Positions 17,225-26,297 of a DNA stretch of 54,821 bases are shown here, one piece after another; the first letter of the stretch is position 1; every line of letters begins with the position of its first letter. The DNA lies in assembly GCA_934668375.1 (NCBI GenBank), contig CAKUNF010000012.1, forward strand, positions 1-54,821, written 5' to 3'. The translations under genes were made by a program, and so were the position numbers. The notes below the pieces were generated by a model. It saw nothing but the letters and a program-made list of their open reading frames with translations. It was not told the origin of the DNA and made no database searches. The DNA is from an uncultured Parolsenella sp. (GTDB lineage: Bacteria; Actinomycetota; Coriobacteriia; Coriobacteriales; Atopobiaceae).

Positions 17225-18013
17225 CTAGAAGAGCTGCGCGGTCTCGAGAAAGTTCTGGCAGAAGCTCACGCGATGGATGGGCGTCAGGCCCTTCTCGCGA
17301 ATTGCCTCGATATGCTCGGGCGATGCGTAGCCCTTGGACTTGGCGAGGTGGTACCCGGGGTATTGCTCGTCATATTCCACCATCATTTCGTCACGAGTTA
17401 CCTTCGCGACGATGCTGGCAGCGGCAATGCAGGCGACTCTGGCGTCACCCTTCACAAGCGTCCGCTCCTTTGGGTGGATGTGAAGCGGATTGCCGTCGAT
17501 GAGCACCGCGTCCGGCTCCACGCCGGCATCCGAGATGGCACCGAGCATTGCCTCCCTGAGGGCGCGTGCCATACCAACCTCGTCGATTCTCGCCGGAGGC
17601 ACATGGCAGATGCCGATGGCGAGCGCAACCTGCCGGATCTTGGCAGCAAGCTCGCCCCTGCGCTGGGGAGAAAGCTGCTTGGAGTCATTGACGCCCCAGA
17701 CTTTGGGGTCATCCGGCAAGGCGACGGCACATACGGTGACGGGACCGGCCACCGAGCCCCTGCCCACCTCGTCGAGACCCAGGACGATGCCATCGCCGCC
17801 CATCTCGCGCATGAGCGCATACATGCCCTCGACGCGCTCGCGCTCGGCGCGCTCCCTCGCGACGCGCCTCTTTGCCACGCCGCACGCCCGCTTCACCTGT
17901 GCGCGCGGGTCATCGGCATAGCGTTCGAGAAGCGCCGCAAGCTCGGCCTCGGTTGCCTCCGCAAGCGTCGCGGAAATCTCTGCGGCTGTGGCCGGATGGG
18001 TGTTGCCAGCCAA
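17225..18013 (-). CDS. rnhB: Ribonuclease HII
   Basis: Removes RNA from RNA:DNA hybrids and misincorporated ribonucleotides. 262 residues including an ~80-residue Ala/Glu/Arg-rich N-terminal extension before the catalytic GLDEVGRGSVAGPV (Asp-Glu). NDSKQLSPQRR and RVACIAAASIVAKVTRD complete the site. The open frame runs back through the rplS terminator hairpin, so the real start is taken as TTG 18013, nine bases after a GGAGG that lies downstream of the hairpin. Confidence 0.92.
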   Translation of the reverse strand: MAGNTHPATAAEISATLAEATEAELAALLERYADDPRAQVKRACGVAKRRVARERAERERVEGMYALMREMGGDGIVLGLDEVGRGSVAGPVTVCAVALPDDPKVWGVNDSKQLSPQRRGELAAKIRQVALAIGICHVPPARIDEVGMARALREAMLGAISDAGVEPDAVLIDGNPLHIHPKERTLVKGDARVACIAAASIVAKVTRDEMMVEYDEQYPGYHLAKSKGYASPEHIEAIREKGLTPIHRVSFCQNFLETAQLF

Positions 18014-18031
18014 TCCAGTCTCCCTCCATAG

Positions 18032-18063
18032 AAAAGAGCCGCCCCGCTTGCGCGGAACGGCTC
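18032..18063 (-). terminator. rplS terminator
   Basis: GAGCCG (18036-18041) pairs with CGGCTC (18058-18063), extended by CCGC/GCGG inside. On the minus strand the stem is followed by TTTT (18032-18035) and lies 25 bases after the rplS stop. It isolates rplS from rnhB. Confidence 0.85.
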
Positions 18064-18087
18064 CCGACAATCGCAACTGCCTTGGTG

Positions 18088-18432
18088 CTAGTCGCGCTTC
18101 TCGCGGATGCGAGCAGCCTTGCCCACGCGATCGCGCAGGTAGAAGAGCTTGGCGCGACGGACGTCACCGTGACGGACGACCTCGAGCTTGCCAATCTTGG
18201 GCGAGTGAAGCGGGAACGTGCGCTCCACGCCGACACCGAAGGAGATCTTGCGGACGGTGAAGGTCTCACGAGAAGAGCCACCGCTCATGCGGATGACGTC
18301 ACCCTCGAACACCTGGATGCGCTCGCGGTCGCCCTCCTTGATGCGGTAGTGCACCTTGACGTGGTCGCCAGGGATGACCGTGGGGATGTCCTCACGAATC
18401 TGCTGACGCTCGATGGCGCGAATGTAGTCCAT
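18088..18432 (-). CDS. rplS: 50S ribosomal protein L19
   Basis: L19, 114 residues, at the subunit interface. It contains [50 protein letters not shown] and a C-terminal [17 protein letters not shown], all characteristic. ATG 18432 follows AAGGAAAG. Unlike the usual trmD-rplS pairing, it is its own transcription unit with a promoter, leader hairpin and terminator. Confidence 0.98.
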   Translation of the reverse strand: MDYIRAIERQQIREDIPTVIPGDHVKVHYRIKEGDRERIQVFEGDVIRMSGGSSRETFTVRKISFGVGVERTFPLHSPKIGKLEVVRHGDVRRAKLFYLRDRVGKAARIREKRD

Positions 18433-18460
18433 GTTGCTTTCCTTGTCTCTCTGCCCAGAG

Positions 18461-18485
18461 GTACCGTCTGATCTGTCAGCGGTAC
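18461..18485 (-). promoter_or_regulatory. Leader hairpin before rplS
   Basis: In the rplS 5' leader GTACCGCTGA pairs with TCAG-A-CGGTAC around a CAGA loop: six plus four pairs with one bulged A. It sits between the promoter (18509-18537) and the Shine-Dalgarno. Position and strength suggest a structured ribosomal-protein leader, such as an L19 autogenous site; this is inference. Confidence 0.5.
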
Positions 18486-18508
18486 GTGGGGTTTACACAC
18501 AAGCGAGA

Positions 18509-18537
18509 AGTATAGCGAAGCGACGCATGTGGCGCAA
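18509..18537 (-). promoter_or_regulatory. rplS promoter
   Basis: On the minus strand TTGCGC (18532-18537) and TATACT (18509-18514) are separated by exactly 17 bases, the best promoter match in the window. The leader to the rplS ATG is about 70 bases. Confidence 0.75.
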
Positions 18538-18565
18538 CGAGATGTTGGGACCAGCAGACGTCACC

Positions 18566-19621
18566 TCAGCGTCTCCATGCGCGCGGGAGAAACAGGCGCT
18601 CATAGTCCCGGATGGCAAAGCGGTCCGTCATGCCGGAGATGTAGTCCGCCACCTGGACCTCGGGGGCGTCGGAATCGTGCAGGCGATACTCGGCCGGCAC
18701 CTCGCCAAGATGCCCCATGTAGTACATGAACAGGCCCTCGACCAGGCCGTTGGCCTTGGGCTCCTCGACCTTGGCGTCGCTTTGCGTGTAGACGTTGTCG
18801 AACAGCCAAGACCTGAGCTCCATCATGGCCTGCCATACCGGTTCGCTCATGGCGATGTCGCCACGCTTGGCGCTTGTTGCCACGAGGTCCCCGACCATGG
18901 TGGCGATGCGCTGCGAGGATGAGGAGCCGAGCCGCTCGAGCACGATGCGCGGGAGGTCATCCTCGCAGATGATGCCAGCACGCTCGGCGTCCTGGATGTC
19001 ATGCGTCACGTACGCAACGCGGTCCGCAACGGCCACGATGCGCCCCTCGAGCGTGGCGGCGCGCTGGGAGCCGGTGTGGCAGACGATGCCATCAACCACC
19101 TCGCGCGAGAGGTTGAGCCCCCGTCCGTCCTTCTCAAGCAGGTCAACCACGCGTACGGACTGCTCGTTGTGCCGAAAGAGCCGACGGCCTTCGTCGCAGT
19201 CCGGGTCAATGCCGCGCCACCTCGCTATGGCGCGAGAGAGCGCGCCCTCCCCTGTGTGGCCAAAGGGCGTATGGCCCAGGTCGTGTCCCAGCGCGATCGC
19301 CTCGGTGAGATCCTCGTTCAACCTGAGCGGCGCGGCCACGCTGCGGGCAATCTGGGCGACCTCAAGCGTGTGCGTGAGCCTCGTGCGATAGTGATCGCCC
19401 TCCGGGGCGAGAAAGACCTGCGTCTTGTGCGAGAGCCTGCGAAACGCCTTGCAGTGAACGATGCGGTCTCGGTCGCGCTGGAAGCACGTGCGAAGCCCGT
19501 CGGGCTCCTCGGCCACGAGCCGACCGACCGAGGCGTCCGAGAACGCCGCGAGCGGCGAGAGCAACTCGTGCTCCCGCCGCTCGGCGTCTGACCTCGTGAG
19601 TATGGAAAACTGGGCGGCCAT
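18566..19621 (-). CDS. dgt: dGTP triphosphohydrolase-like HD protein
   Basis: HD-superfamily dNTP triphosphohydrolase, 351 residues, cleaving dNTPs to nucleoside and triphosphate and so limiting dNTP pools. It shows FQRDRDRIVHCKAFRRLSHKTQVF, YRTRLTHTLEVAQIAR, the metal site ALGHDLGHTPFGHTGE (HD) and NEQSVRVVDLLE, all typical of the type 2 Dgt subfamily. Start ATG 19621 comes three bases after the stop of the upstream regulator gene and has no Shine-Dalgarno, which suggests coupling. Confidence 0.92.
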   Translation of the reverse strand: MAAQFSILTRSDAERREHELLSPLAAFSDASVGRLVAEEPDGLRTCFQRDRDRIVHCKAFRRLSHKTQVFLAPEGDHYRTRLTHTLEVAQIARSVAAPLRLNEDLTEAIALGHDLGHTPFGHTGEGALSRAIARWRGIDPDCDEGRRLFRHNEQSVRVVDLLEKDGRGLNLSREVVDGIVCHTGSQRAATLEGRIVAVADRVAYVTHDIQDAERAGIICEDDLPRIVLERLGSSSSQRIATMVGDLVATSAKRGDIAMSEPVWQAMMELRSWLFDNVYTQSDAKVEEPKANGLVEGLFMYYMGHLGEVPAEYRLHDSDAPEVQVADYISGMTDRFAIRDYERLFLPRAWRR

Positions 19622-19624
19622 GCG

Positions 19625-20461
19625 CTACGCGCGCTCGACCTGGGAGATGACGTCGGCGGAAAGCTCCTCGACCGTCTTCTCATCCGTGAACAGGCGAGTG
19701 CAGCCAAGGCCGTCCATGATCTCAGCGGCGTGAGCCATCGCGCTCTCGGCGTGTGCCACCGCCTCGTTCGCCGACGTCTCGGTGTCCTTCACGCGAATGC
19801 TCGCGTTGGCGAGGACTCCCGTGGAATTCTCGAGACCAAACAGGCGGCTCTTGTCGACATCCGCAAGCTGGGCGGGAATCTCGCAGCCGGGGTCGAGCGA
19901 GACGCTCGCCACGTTGTAGCCGAGAAACGACAGGTACATGGCAAGCGGGGACTTCGCAGAGCCAGAGAGGCCCACGAGCACGATGTCCGCCTTCGTGAGG
20001 TCCTGGGGGTTCTTGCCGTCGTCATGCTCGACGAAGAACTCCATCGAGGAGACGCGACGCAGGTAGCGCTTGTCCACCATGTGATGGGCACGCGCCTGGT
20101 TCTTGGGCTTCTCGCCGGTGAGCCCCGCTAGGAGCTGAACGACGGGGCCAAGGATGTCCACGGACAGGATGCCTCGGTTGTTGAGGTCGCTGCGCACCTG
20201 CTTGCGAAGCGAGGGGTCAACGATTGAGTGGAAGACCGCCGTGGAGACGAAGTCCTCCTCGTGCTCATCGAAGTACGCGGCAACTTCCTCGGCGCTTTTG
20301 ATCTGAGAGAGGCGGACGACGCGGACCGCGCCGTCGGAGAACTGGGCAGCGGCGGAGAGCACGACGTTGTTCGCCGAGTCCCCGAGGGAGTCGGAGACGA
20401 CGTAGACGAGCGCCGCGTCCTCGGGGCGACCGTCACCAAGCTGATCGAACGTAACCTTCAT
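19625..20461 (-). CDS. Pyruvate phosphate dikinase / PEP synthase regulatory protein (DUF299)
   Basis: Bifunctional Ser/Thr kinase-phosphorylase that switches PPDK or PEP synthase off and on, 278 residues. It shows VYVVSDSLGDSANNV at the N-terminus, FHSIVDPSLRKQV, ARAHHMVDKRYLRRVSSMEFFVEHDDGKNPQDLTKADIVL-type family blocks, and a modified P-loop GLSGSAKSPLAMYLSFLGY. The P-loop has Ala where many members have Thr (SRTSKTPLS). Start ATG 20461 is chosen for the adjacent GGAGG; ATG 20476 is an alternative. The target enzyme is not in the window. Confidence 0.88.
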   Translation of the reverse strand: MKVTFDQLGDGRPEDAALVYVVSDSLGDSANNVVLSAAAQFSDGAVRVVRLSQIKSAEEVAAYFDEHEEDFVSTAVFHSIVDPSLRKQVRSDLNNRGILSVDILGPVVQLLAGLTGEKPKNQARAHHMVDKRYLRRVSSMEFFVEHDDGKNPQDLTKADIVLVGLSGSAKSPLAMYLSFLGYNVASVSLDPGCEIPAQLADVDKSRLFGLENSTGVLANASIRVKDTETSANEAVAHAESAMAHAAEIMDGLGCTRLFTDEKTVEELSADVISQVERA

Positions 20462-20519
20462 GAGACCTCCAACCATGGCGGCCTTTCGGCCGTGCGTCAC
20501 TCGTTGGCTTCCTTATACC

Positions 20520-22616
20520 CTACTTCTTGCGAGCGAGCTCGCCGATGTTCGCGATGCCCGAGAACACCTCGACGAGGTTGTTGAGCAGGCGAAGCCTGTT
20601 CTCTCGTAGCGCCATATCCTCGTCCATGACCATGACGTCGGCAAAGAACGCGTCAATGGGCTCACGCAGGGAAGCGAGCTGCGCGATGACGTCCTCGAGC
20701 TTCTTGTCCTCGAGGTCCGCGGAGATGGCTGCGCGGGAGGCGCTCACGGCCTGGGAAAGGGACTTCTCGGCCTCGCCCATGAGCGACTCGTCAAGATCGA
20801 CGCCGAGGGAGGCGTCGGCGAGGTGCGCGGCGCGGGCATAGGCAACAGCGAGGTTCTCGAACGTCTCGGGATCGTTGGCACGGGCATCCTCAAGCGCGTG
20901 GGCAAGCGCGAAGAAGTCATCCGGGGCGGTGACCTTACCGGCGCTCACGGCAGCAACCGTATCCGCGGAGATGCCGTCCTCACGGGCCATCTGCTGCATG
21001 CGGCCGAGGATGAACGCGTTGACGTCGGCGGTGACCTTCTCGGCGTCGAACTCGATGCCCTGGTCCGCGAGCGACTCGAGCGCCGATGCCACGAGCGGCT
21101 CATAGCCGACGTGCAGGCGATCGCGCAGGATCGTCACGACGCCGATGGCGGCGCGGCGCAGCGCATAGGGGTCCTTGGAGCCGGTCGGCGGCTCGCCGAT
21201 GGCGAACATGCCCGTGATGGTGTCGAGCTTGTCGGCCACGGCGACCACGCAGCCACAGGTGCCCTCGGGCAGCTCGTCTCTGGCAAAGCGCGGGCGGTAG
21301 TGGTCGCGAATGCCCTCGGCGACGTCCTCCCCCTCGCCGGCGGCAAGCGCGTAGTAGCCGCCCATGACGCCCTGCTGGTTCGTGAACTCGACGACGGCGC
21401 TCGAGACGAGGTCTGCCTTGCACAGATGGGCCGCACGGGCGCTCGCGGCCGCAAGCTTTGCGCCGATGCGCGCCTCGTGCGTGATGGCGAGCGCGAGGCT
21501 CTCGATGCGCTCGGACTTCTGCAGGACGTTGCCGAGCTTCTGCTGGAACTTGACGTTGGCGAGACGCTCGCGGAACGTGTCGAGCGAGACCTTGAGGTCC
21601 TCCTCGTAGAAGAACTTGGCATCGTCAAGACGCGGGCGAACGACGCGCTCGTTGCCCGAGACGACCGTCGCGGACACGGCGGGGTCTGCGTTGGAGACGA
21701 TCACGAACTCTCGCGTGAGCTTGCCCTCGGAGTCGAAGATCGGGAAGTAGCGCTGGTTGGACAGCATGGACTCGCAGATGATCTCCTGCGGGACCTTGAG
21801 GAACTCCTCGTCAAACGTGCCCACGAGAACGGTCGGCCACTCGCAGAGGTTGACAACCTCGTCGAAGGTGCGCTTGGGCGTGTCGACGTGGGAGCCTAGA
21901 CGGGCGGCCTCGATGCCGGCAATGCCCTCGCGAATCACGGCCTCGCGACGCTCGGCGGAGAGGACATAGCTGTCCTCGAGGACCTTCTCGTAGTCAGCGG
22001 GCTCGGAGACGACGTACTCGCCGGGGGCAAGGACGCGGTGGCCACGCGTGGTGTTGCCGCTCTTGACGTCGGCGTAGGTCACGGGCACGACCTCGGAGCC
22101 GAGCAGGCAGCAGATCCAGCGGATCGGGCGCACGAAGGTCTCGTGCTCCGAGCCCCAGCGCTGGGAGCGGTAGTTGGGCCACTCGATGGCCGCGATGACG
22201 TCGTGGCCCATGGCGGAGAGAATGGGCATCGCCGGAGCAGACGGCACGCTCTTCTCGGCGAAGACGTACTCGTTGCCATCCTCGGCCACGCGACGGTCCA
22301 GCTCGGAGGGATCGATGCCACACTTGCGAGCGAAGCCCTGGGCGGCCTTCGTGGGGTTGCCGCCGGCATCGAAGGCGATCTGCGTCTTGGGGCCGCGCAT
22401 GACCTCGTGGACGGCCTCCGTCTCCACGGCCACGTCTGCGACGAGCGCCGCGAGGCGACGGGGCGAGGAGATCACGCGGACGTCACCGTGTGCGAGGCCA
22501 GCGGCGTCGAGCGCCTTGCTCACGAGCTTGGGGAGCTGCTTGGAAGCGTTGATGAGAGGGGCGGAGGGCATCTCCTCGCAACCGATCTCGAGCAGGAAAT
22601 CCTTGGTCTGTGCCAT
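20520..22616 (-). CDS. glyS: Glycyl-tRNA synthetase beta subunit
   Basis: Beta subunit of the alpha2beta2 GlyRS, 698 residues, the standard length. It begins DFLLEIGCEEMPSAPLINA, contains SSPRRLAALV, MRGPKTQIAFD, VGTFDEEFLKVPQEIICESMLSNQRYF and QQKLGNVLQKSERIESLA, and ends in an HD-like and anticodon-binding region (VMDEDMALRENRLRLLN). Its ATG directly follows the glyQ TAA with no gap, so translation is coupled for equal subunit supply. Confidence 0.97.
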   Translation of the reverse strand: MAQTKDFLLEIGCEEMPSAPLINASKQLPKLVSKALDAAGLAHGDVRVISSPRRLAALVADVAVETEAVHEVMRGPKTQIAFDAGGNPTKAAQGFARKCGIDPSELDRRVAEDGNEYVFAEKSVPSAPAMPILSAMGHDVIAAIEWPNYRSQRWGSEHETFVRPIRWICCLLGSEVVPVTYADVKSGNTTRGHRVLAPGEYVVSEPADYEKVLEDSYVLSAERREAVIREGIAGIEAARLGSHVDTPKRTFDEVVNLCEWPTVLVGTFDEEFLKVPQEIICESMLSNQRYFPIFDSEGKLTREFVIVSNADPAVSATVVSGNERVVRPRLDDAKFFYEEDLKVSLDTFRERLANVKFQQKLGNVLQKSERIESLALAITHEARIGAKLAAASARAAHLCKADLVSSAVVEFTNQQGVMGGYYALAAGEGEDVAEGIRDHYRPRFARDELPEGTCGCVVAVADKLDTITGMFAIGEPPTGSKDPYALRRAAIGVVTILRDRLHVGYEPLVASALESLADQGIEFDAEKVTADVNAFILGRMQQMAREDGISADTVAAVSAGKVTAPDDFFALAHALEDARANDPETFENLAVAYARAAHLADASLGVDLDESLMGEAEKSLSQAVSASRAAISADLEDKKLEDVIAQLASLREPIDAFFADVMVMDEDMALRENRLRLLNNLVEVFSGIANIGELARKK

Positions 22617-23528
22617 TTAGGCCACCTCGCCCTTCGTGGAATACGTGTCCTTCTTGCCGGCAACCTCGGCGAGGTAGCACTCGCAGCAGGCCTTGGCAAC
22701 GGCGCGGACGCGCAGGATGTAGTTCGCGCGCTCCGTGGCGGAGATGGCGCCGCGGGCGTCGAGGAGGTTGAACGCGTGACTGCACTTCATGACGCAGTCG
22801 TAGGCGGGAAGCGGCAGCTTGCGCTCGAGGCAGGAGCGGCACTCGGCCTCGTACTCGTCGAACTTGCGACGCATCATGTCGACGTCAGCCACCTCGAAGT
22901 TGTACGTGGAGAACTCGACCTCGTTCTCGTGGAAGACGTCGCCGTAGGTCATGGGCGTGCCGTCGGGCAGGTAGGACCACACGAGGTCGTAGACCGAGTC
23001 GACGCCCTGCGCGTACATGGCGATGCGCTCGAGGCCGTACGTGATCTCCACGGGGACGGGGTCGACCTCGATGCCGCCCACCTGCTGGAAGTACGTGTAC
23101 TGCGTGACCTCCATGCCGTCCATCCAGACCTCCCAGCCAAGGCCCCAGGCGCCAAGGGTCGGGCTCTCCCAGTCGTCCTCGACGAAGCGGACGTCATGCT
23201 CGGCGGGGTCGAGGCCGATGGCCTTGAGCGAGCCAAGGTAGAGGTCCTGGGAGTCTACGGGACAGGGCTTCAGGATGACCTGGAACTGGTAGTAGTGCTG
23301 CATGCGGTTGGGGTTCTCGCCGTAGCGGCCGTCTGCCGGGCGGCGGCAGGGCTGCGGGTAGCAGGTGCGCCAGGCGTTGGGGCCAAGGCTGCGAAGCGTC
23401 GTGGCCGTGTGGAACGTGCCGGCACCCACCTCGGAGTCATACGGCTGCATGACCGTGCAGCCCTTCTCTGCCCAATAGTGCTCGAGGGCAAGAATCATGT
23501 CTTGGAACGTGAGGGCGTTTTCCTTCAT
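22617..23528 (-). CDS. glyQ: Glycyl-tRNA synthetase alpha subunit
   Basis: Catalytic alpha subunit, 303 residues. It contains [72 protein letters not shown] and [21 protein letters not shown], all class II alpha-GlyRS signatures. This two-gene form is typical of most bacteria; many other actinobacteria carry the single-chain form. AGG-rich Shine-Dalgarno lies upstream of ATG 23528. Confidence 0.97.
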   Translation of the reverse strand: MKENALTFQDMILALEHYWAEKGCTVMQPYDSEVGAGTFHTATTLRSLGPNAWRTCYPQPCRRPADGRYGENPNRMQHYYQFQVILKPCPVDSQDLYLGSLKAIGLDPAEHDVRFVEDDWESPTLGAWGLGWEVWMDGMEVTQYTYFQQVGGIEVDPVPVEITYGLERIAMYAQGVDSVYDLVWSYLPDGTPMTYGDVFHENEVEFSTYNFEVADVDMMRRKFDEYEAECRSCLERKLPLPAYDCVMKCSHAFNLLDARGAISATERANYILRVRAVAKACCECYLAEVAGKKDTYSTKGEVA

Positions 23529-23550
23529 GCCTCTCCTACCTTCCTGCCAA

Positions 23551-23578
23551 GGGGACGTGTCCCCATGTGCGAAACATG
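23551..23578 (-). repeat. Two small palindromes between lepB and glyQ
   Basis: GGGGACGTGTCCCC (23551-23564) is a near-perfect palindrome, and CATGT...ACATG (23564-23578) forms a second 5-bp stem. They occupy the 59-base lepB-glyQ gap. There is no T-run, so a terminator is unlikely; processing site or operator are both possible. Confidence 0.35.
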
Positions 23579-23587
23579 CAGATGGTG

Positions 23588-24154
23588 CTAGATGGTACCA
23601 GCATCCTCGAGCGGCCAGAAGACGAACAGGGCCTTCGAGGTGACGCTGGAGACGGGGATGGCGCCAAAGTAGCGTGAGTCCTGGGAGTTCGTGCGATTGT
23701 CGCCCATGACCCAGATGCAGCCCTGTGGAACCACGTAGGGATACGCGATGTCGTCTGCGAGCTGCGAGGAGTGCGCGGGCAGAGGATAGCTCGGCTTGCC
23801 ATCCGTGTACGGCTCGTCGAGCGGCTGGCCGTCAACGAACACGACGCCGTCCACGAGCTCGACAGTCTGGCCGGCCGTGGCAATGACGCGCTTGATGAGC
23901 GTGAGGCTGCCATCCTCGGGGTCCGTGAACGTGACGATGTCGCCAACCTGGGGCGAGGAGGTGCGATACGTGACCTTCTCCCCCACGAGGCGGTCGCCCA
24001 CCTTAAGCGTGTCCGACATGGACGCGGAGGGGATGATGAACGGCTCGGCTACGAACGTCCTGATGCCAAGCGCCAGGACGATCGCCACGGCCACGAGGGC
24101 GACGATCTCCAGGAAGTCCATGAGGACGCTGTGCCTTCCATGCTCTGATCGCAT
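23588..24154 (-). CDS. lepB: Signal peptidase I
   Basis: Membrane serine peptidase removing signal peptides of exported proteins, 188 residues. One N-terminal membrane helix (about 13-33) precedes box [13 protein letters not shown] with catalytic Ser45. Box [10 protein letters not shown] holds the general-base Lys88, and [17 protein letters not shown] is box E. Short Gram-positive form. Start ATG 24154 has GGGAGGG upstream and follows trmD by 3 bases. Confidence 0.95.
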   Translation of the reverse strand: MRSEHGRHSVLMDFLEIVALVAVAIVLALGIRTFVAEPFIIPSASMSDTLKVGDRLVGEKVTYRTSSPQVGDIVTFTDPEDGSLTLIKRVIATAGQTVELVDGVVFVDGQPLDEPYTDGKPSYPLPAHSSQLADDIAYPYVVPQGCIWVMGDNRTNSQDSRYFGAIPVSSVTSKALFVFWPLEDAGTI

Positions 24155-24157
24155 CGT

Positions 24158-24910
24158 CTATCCCTCCCGGCCTTGCCCGGCAAGACCCTCGGCGAGCTCA
24201 AGCGCATAGCGGCGCTCCTCGTCGGTGAGCTGGGCCGATGCGATGAGGTCCGGCCTGAGCCTCGCCGTGCGCTCGATGGCGTCTCTCCTGCGCCAGGCAT
24301 CGACCTTGGCGTGGTCTCCGGAGAGTAGGACCTCGGGCACGCAGCGACCCTCGTAGTTCGCCGGCCTCGTGTACTGAGCGTACTCGAGAAGTCCCGAGGA
24401 GAACGACTCGTCGATAGAGCTCATCTCGTCCCCGAGCGCTCCGGGCAGAAGCCTCACGACGGCATCCGTGACGACCATAGCCGGCAGCTCGCCGCCCGTG
24501 AGGACGTAGTCTCCCAGGCTCAGCGACTCGTCGGCAAGCTCGTAGACGCGCTCGTCCATACCCTCGTAGCGGCCGCAGACAAAGACGAGACGCTCCTCGT
24601 GCGAGAGGCGCTCGGCAACGCCTTGCGTGAACGGCGTGCCCACCGGGGTGAAGAAGATGACGTGCGCAGGCCTCGGGTCCGAAGCCTTGATGGAAGCCAT
24701 GGCCTCGAAGATGGGCGCCGGCTTCATGAGCATGCCCTGGCCGCCGCCAAACGGGGCGTCGTCGACCGTGCGGTGGCGGTCGTGCGTCCAGTCGCGAAGG
24801 TCATGGGCCCTGAACTCGAGAATGCCCTTGTCCTGGGCGCGTCCCATGATGGAGGCACCCAGGTAGGACTCGAACACGCCGGGAAAGACCGACAGCGTCT
24901 CTACGAGCAT
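24158..24910 (-). CDS. trmD: tRNA (guanine-37-N1) methyltransferase
   Basis: SPOUT-class methyltransferase making m1G37, 250 residues. Trefoil-knot signatures: LSVFPGVFESYLGASIMGRA, DDAPFGGGQGMLMKPAP, FVCGRYEGMDERV and LGDYVLTGGELPAMVVTDAVVRLLPG. Its ATG overlaps the rimM stop by one base (TAATG). In many genomes rplS follows trmD; here lepB does. Confidence 0.96.
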   Translation of the reverse strand: MLVETLSVFPGVFESYLGASIMGRAQDKGILEFRAHDLRDWTHDRHRTVDDAPFGGGQGMLMKPAPIFEAMASIKASDPRPAHVIFFTPVGTPFTQGVAERLSHEERLVFVCGRYEGMDERVYELADESLSLGDYVLTGGELPAMVVTDAVVRLLPGALGDEMSSIDESFSSGLLEYAQYTRPANYEGRCVPEVLLSGDHAKVDAWRRRDAIERTARLRPDLIASAQLTDEERRYALELAEGLAGQGREG

Positions 24911-25455
24911 TATCGGTCCTCCCCCTCGTGAGCGTCTCCCTCGTCCCAGGGGGCAAGCCCCACTGGGATGTTGACGTAGATGGTCCCATCCTCGTCCACG
25001 CCGTCGAGCATCTCGTCGACGACGGGGACGAGCGTCTCCCCAAGCTCGCCGCGAACGACCCAGACATCGTTCGCGGGGCCCACCATGACCTCCTCGATCT
25101 GTCCGAGCAGGCCAAGGCGATCGTCCACGACCTCGCGCCCGCAAAGACGCTGGGGATCATGAAGCTCGAGGTCGTCGGGAAGGTCGGACTCCCGGGCGAG
25201 CAGTGACTTGCCCGCAAGCTCGCTCGCGTCTCCGAGGCTCTTGATACCGGAGAGCGACACGAGCTGGCCGGCGGGGCTTGTCTCGACGTCTACGACCGTG
25301 TGCCAGCGCTTGCCCTTGAGCGCAGGCGGCACGACGGCGACGCGGAGCCCTGCCGACAAAACAGGGGGAAGGCCGTCTGCGGGAACCGCAACGACCTCCC
25401 CCTTCGTCCCATGCGTCTTAACCACACGGGCTATGAGCCTATATCCGGCTGCCAC
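24910..25455 (-). CDS. rimM: 16S rRNA processing protein RimM
   Basis: 30S maturation factor, 181 residues, binding S19. The N-terminal barrel contains LIARVVKTHGTKGEVVAVP, the linker KGKRWHTVVDVE, and the C-terminal PRC-barrel-like domain LCGREVVDDRLGLLGQIEEVM...WVVRGELGETLVPVVDEMLDGVDEDGTIYVNIP. The start is unclear: GTG 25455 fits the usual length; TTG 25467 has GAGG close by and would overlap khpA. The frame continues upstream without an ATG. Confidence 0.88.
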   Translation of the reverse strand: MAAGYRLIARVVKTHGTKGEVVAVPADGLPPVLSAGLRVAVVPPALKGKRWHTVVDVETSPAGQLVSLSGIKSLGDASELAGKSLLARESDLPDDLELHDPQRLCGREVVDDRLGLLGQIEEVMVGPANDVWVVRGELGETLVPVVDEMLDGVDEDGTIYVNIPVGLAPWDEGDAHEGEDR

Positions 25456-25459
25456 GATC

Positions 25460-25756
25460 TTAGCCAAGCACCTCGACGTCAACAGAGGAACCCACTCGCT
25501 GCCCGAGGGCTCGGGCAATCGTGCGAATGGCCTTAATCTGGCGACCATGCCTGCCGATGACCTTGCCGGCGTCATCGGCCGCGCACTCGATCTCGATGAG
25601 CGTGCCGTCCTCGCGGTCGGTCACGTCAAGCGAGACGGAATCCTCGTCGTCGACAAGCCCACACACGATGAGCTCGACGAGGTCGGCGATGCGGTCGCTC
25701 GGCAGCTCCTCTGCCGCGTCCTGCGCGTCAGCAGCCACCTGAGTCTCGGCGTCCAT
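25460..25756 (-). CDS. khpA: KH-domain RNA-binding protein KhpA
   Basis: 98-residue single KH domain (UPF0109). After a 20-residue acidic leader come LVELIVCGLVDD and the GKVIGRHGRQIKAIRTIARA motif (GxxG = GRHG), which binds RNA. KhpA with KhpB affects cell-division and elongation gene mRNAs in Gram-positives. It lies between rpsP and rimM, its standard place. Confidence 0.93.
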   Translation of the reverse strand: MDAETQVAADAQDAAEELPSDRIADLVELIVCGLVDDEDSVSLDVTDREDGTLIEIECAADDAGKVIGRHGRQIKAIRTIARALGQRVGSSVDVEVLG

Positions 25757-25759
25757 GCG

Positions 25760-26098
25760 TTACTCGGCGCTCTCGGCCTCGGCAGCGGCCTCAGCGGCAG
25801 CGGCGTCCTTGGCGAGCTGCTTCTTGGACTTCTTGACCTTCTTCTCAGGCGCGGGGGCACCAGAGCGAACGATGTCGATGAGGTGAGCCACGGAGTCAGA
25901 GGGCTGGGCACCCTTGGCGATCCACTCGTCGATCTTCTCGAGGTCGAGCGTGATGGTCTTGGGGTTGGTCAGCGGGTTGTAACGACCGACCTCGTCGATG
26001 TGACGACCATCGCGGGGGTTGCGGCTATCGGCAACGACGACGCGATAGTATGGACGCTTCTTGGCACCGTGACGGGCCAGGCGAATCTTGACTGCCAA
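25760..26098 (-). CDS. rpsP: 30S ribosomal protein S16
   Basis: S16, 112 residues: [24 protein letters not shown], then [11 protein letters not shown] and a C-terminal tail rich in Lys, Ala and Glu. No ATG opens the conserved N-terminus; the start is TTG 26098, with GGAGGAG eight bases upstream. A TTG start on a ribosomal protein is uncommon. First gene of the rpsP-to-dgt run. Confidence 0.96.
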   Translation of the reverse strand: MAVKIRLARHGAKKRPYYRVVVADSRNPRDGRHIDEVGRYNPLTNPKTITLDLEKIDEWIAKGAQPSDSVAHLIDIVRSGAPAPEKKVKKSKKQLAKDAAAAEAAAEAESAE

Positions 26099-26153
26099 TG
26101 AAAACTCCTCCATTCGTGCGACGCGAGCATGAGTTGGCGTGGCGCCGCATAAC

Positions 26154-26182
26154 AATACAAGCAGCTCTTGATATTACGACAA
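26154..26182 (-). promoter_or_regulatory. Candidate rpsP promoter
   Basis: On the minus strand TTGTCG (26177-26182) and TGTATT (26154-26159) have a 17-base spacer, 55 bases before the rpsP start. The -10 matches only four of six consensus bases. Confidence 0.4.
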
Positions 26183-26297
26183 TGACGGGGAGCTGTGTAG
26201 ACAAAACTCGCCATTTGCCGCATAAGGGCTTGCCACGGCTCATGATTTTGCCACATATGGCCAAAAGCGTGGTGAAACCATGTGAACTCCCCATACT

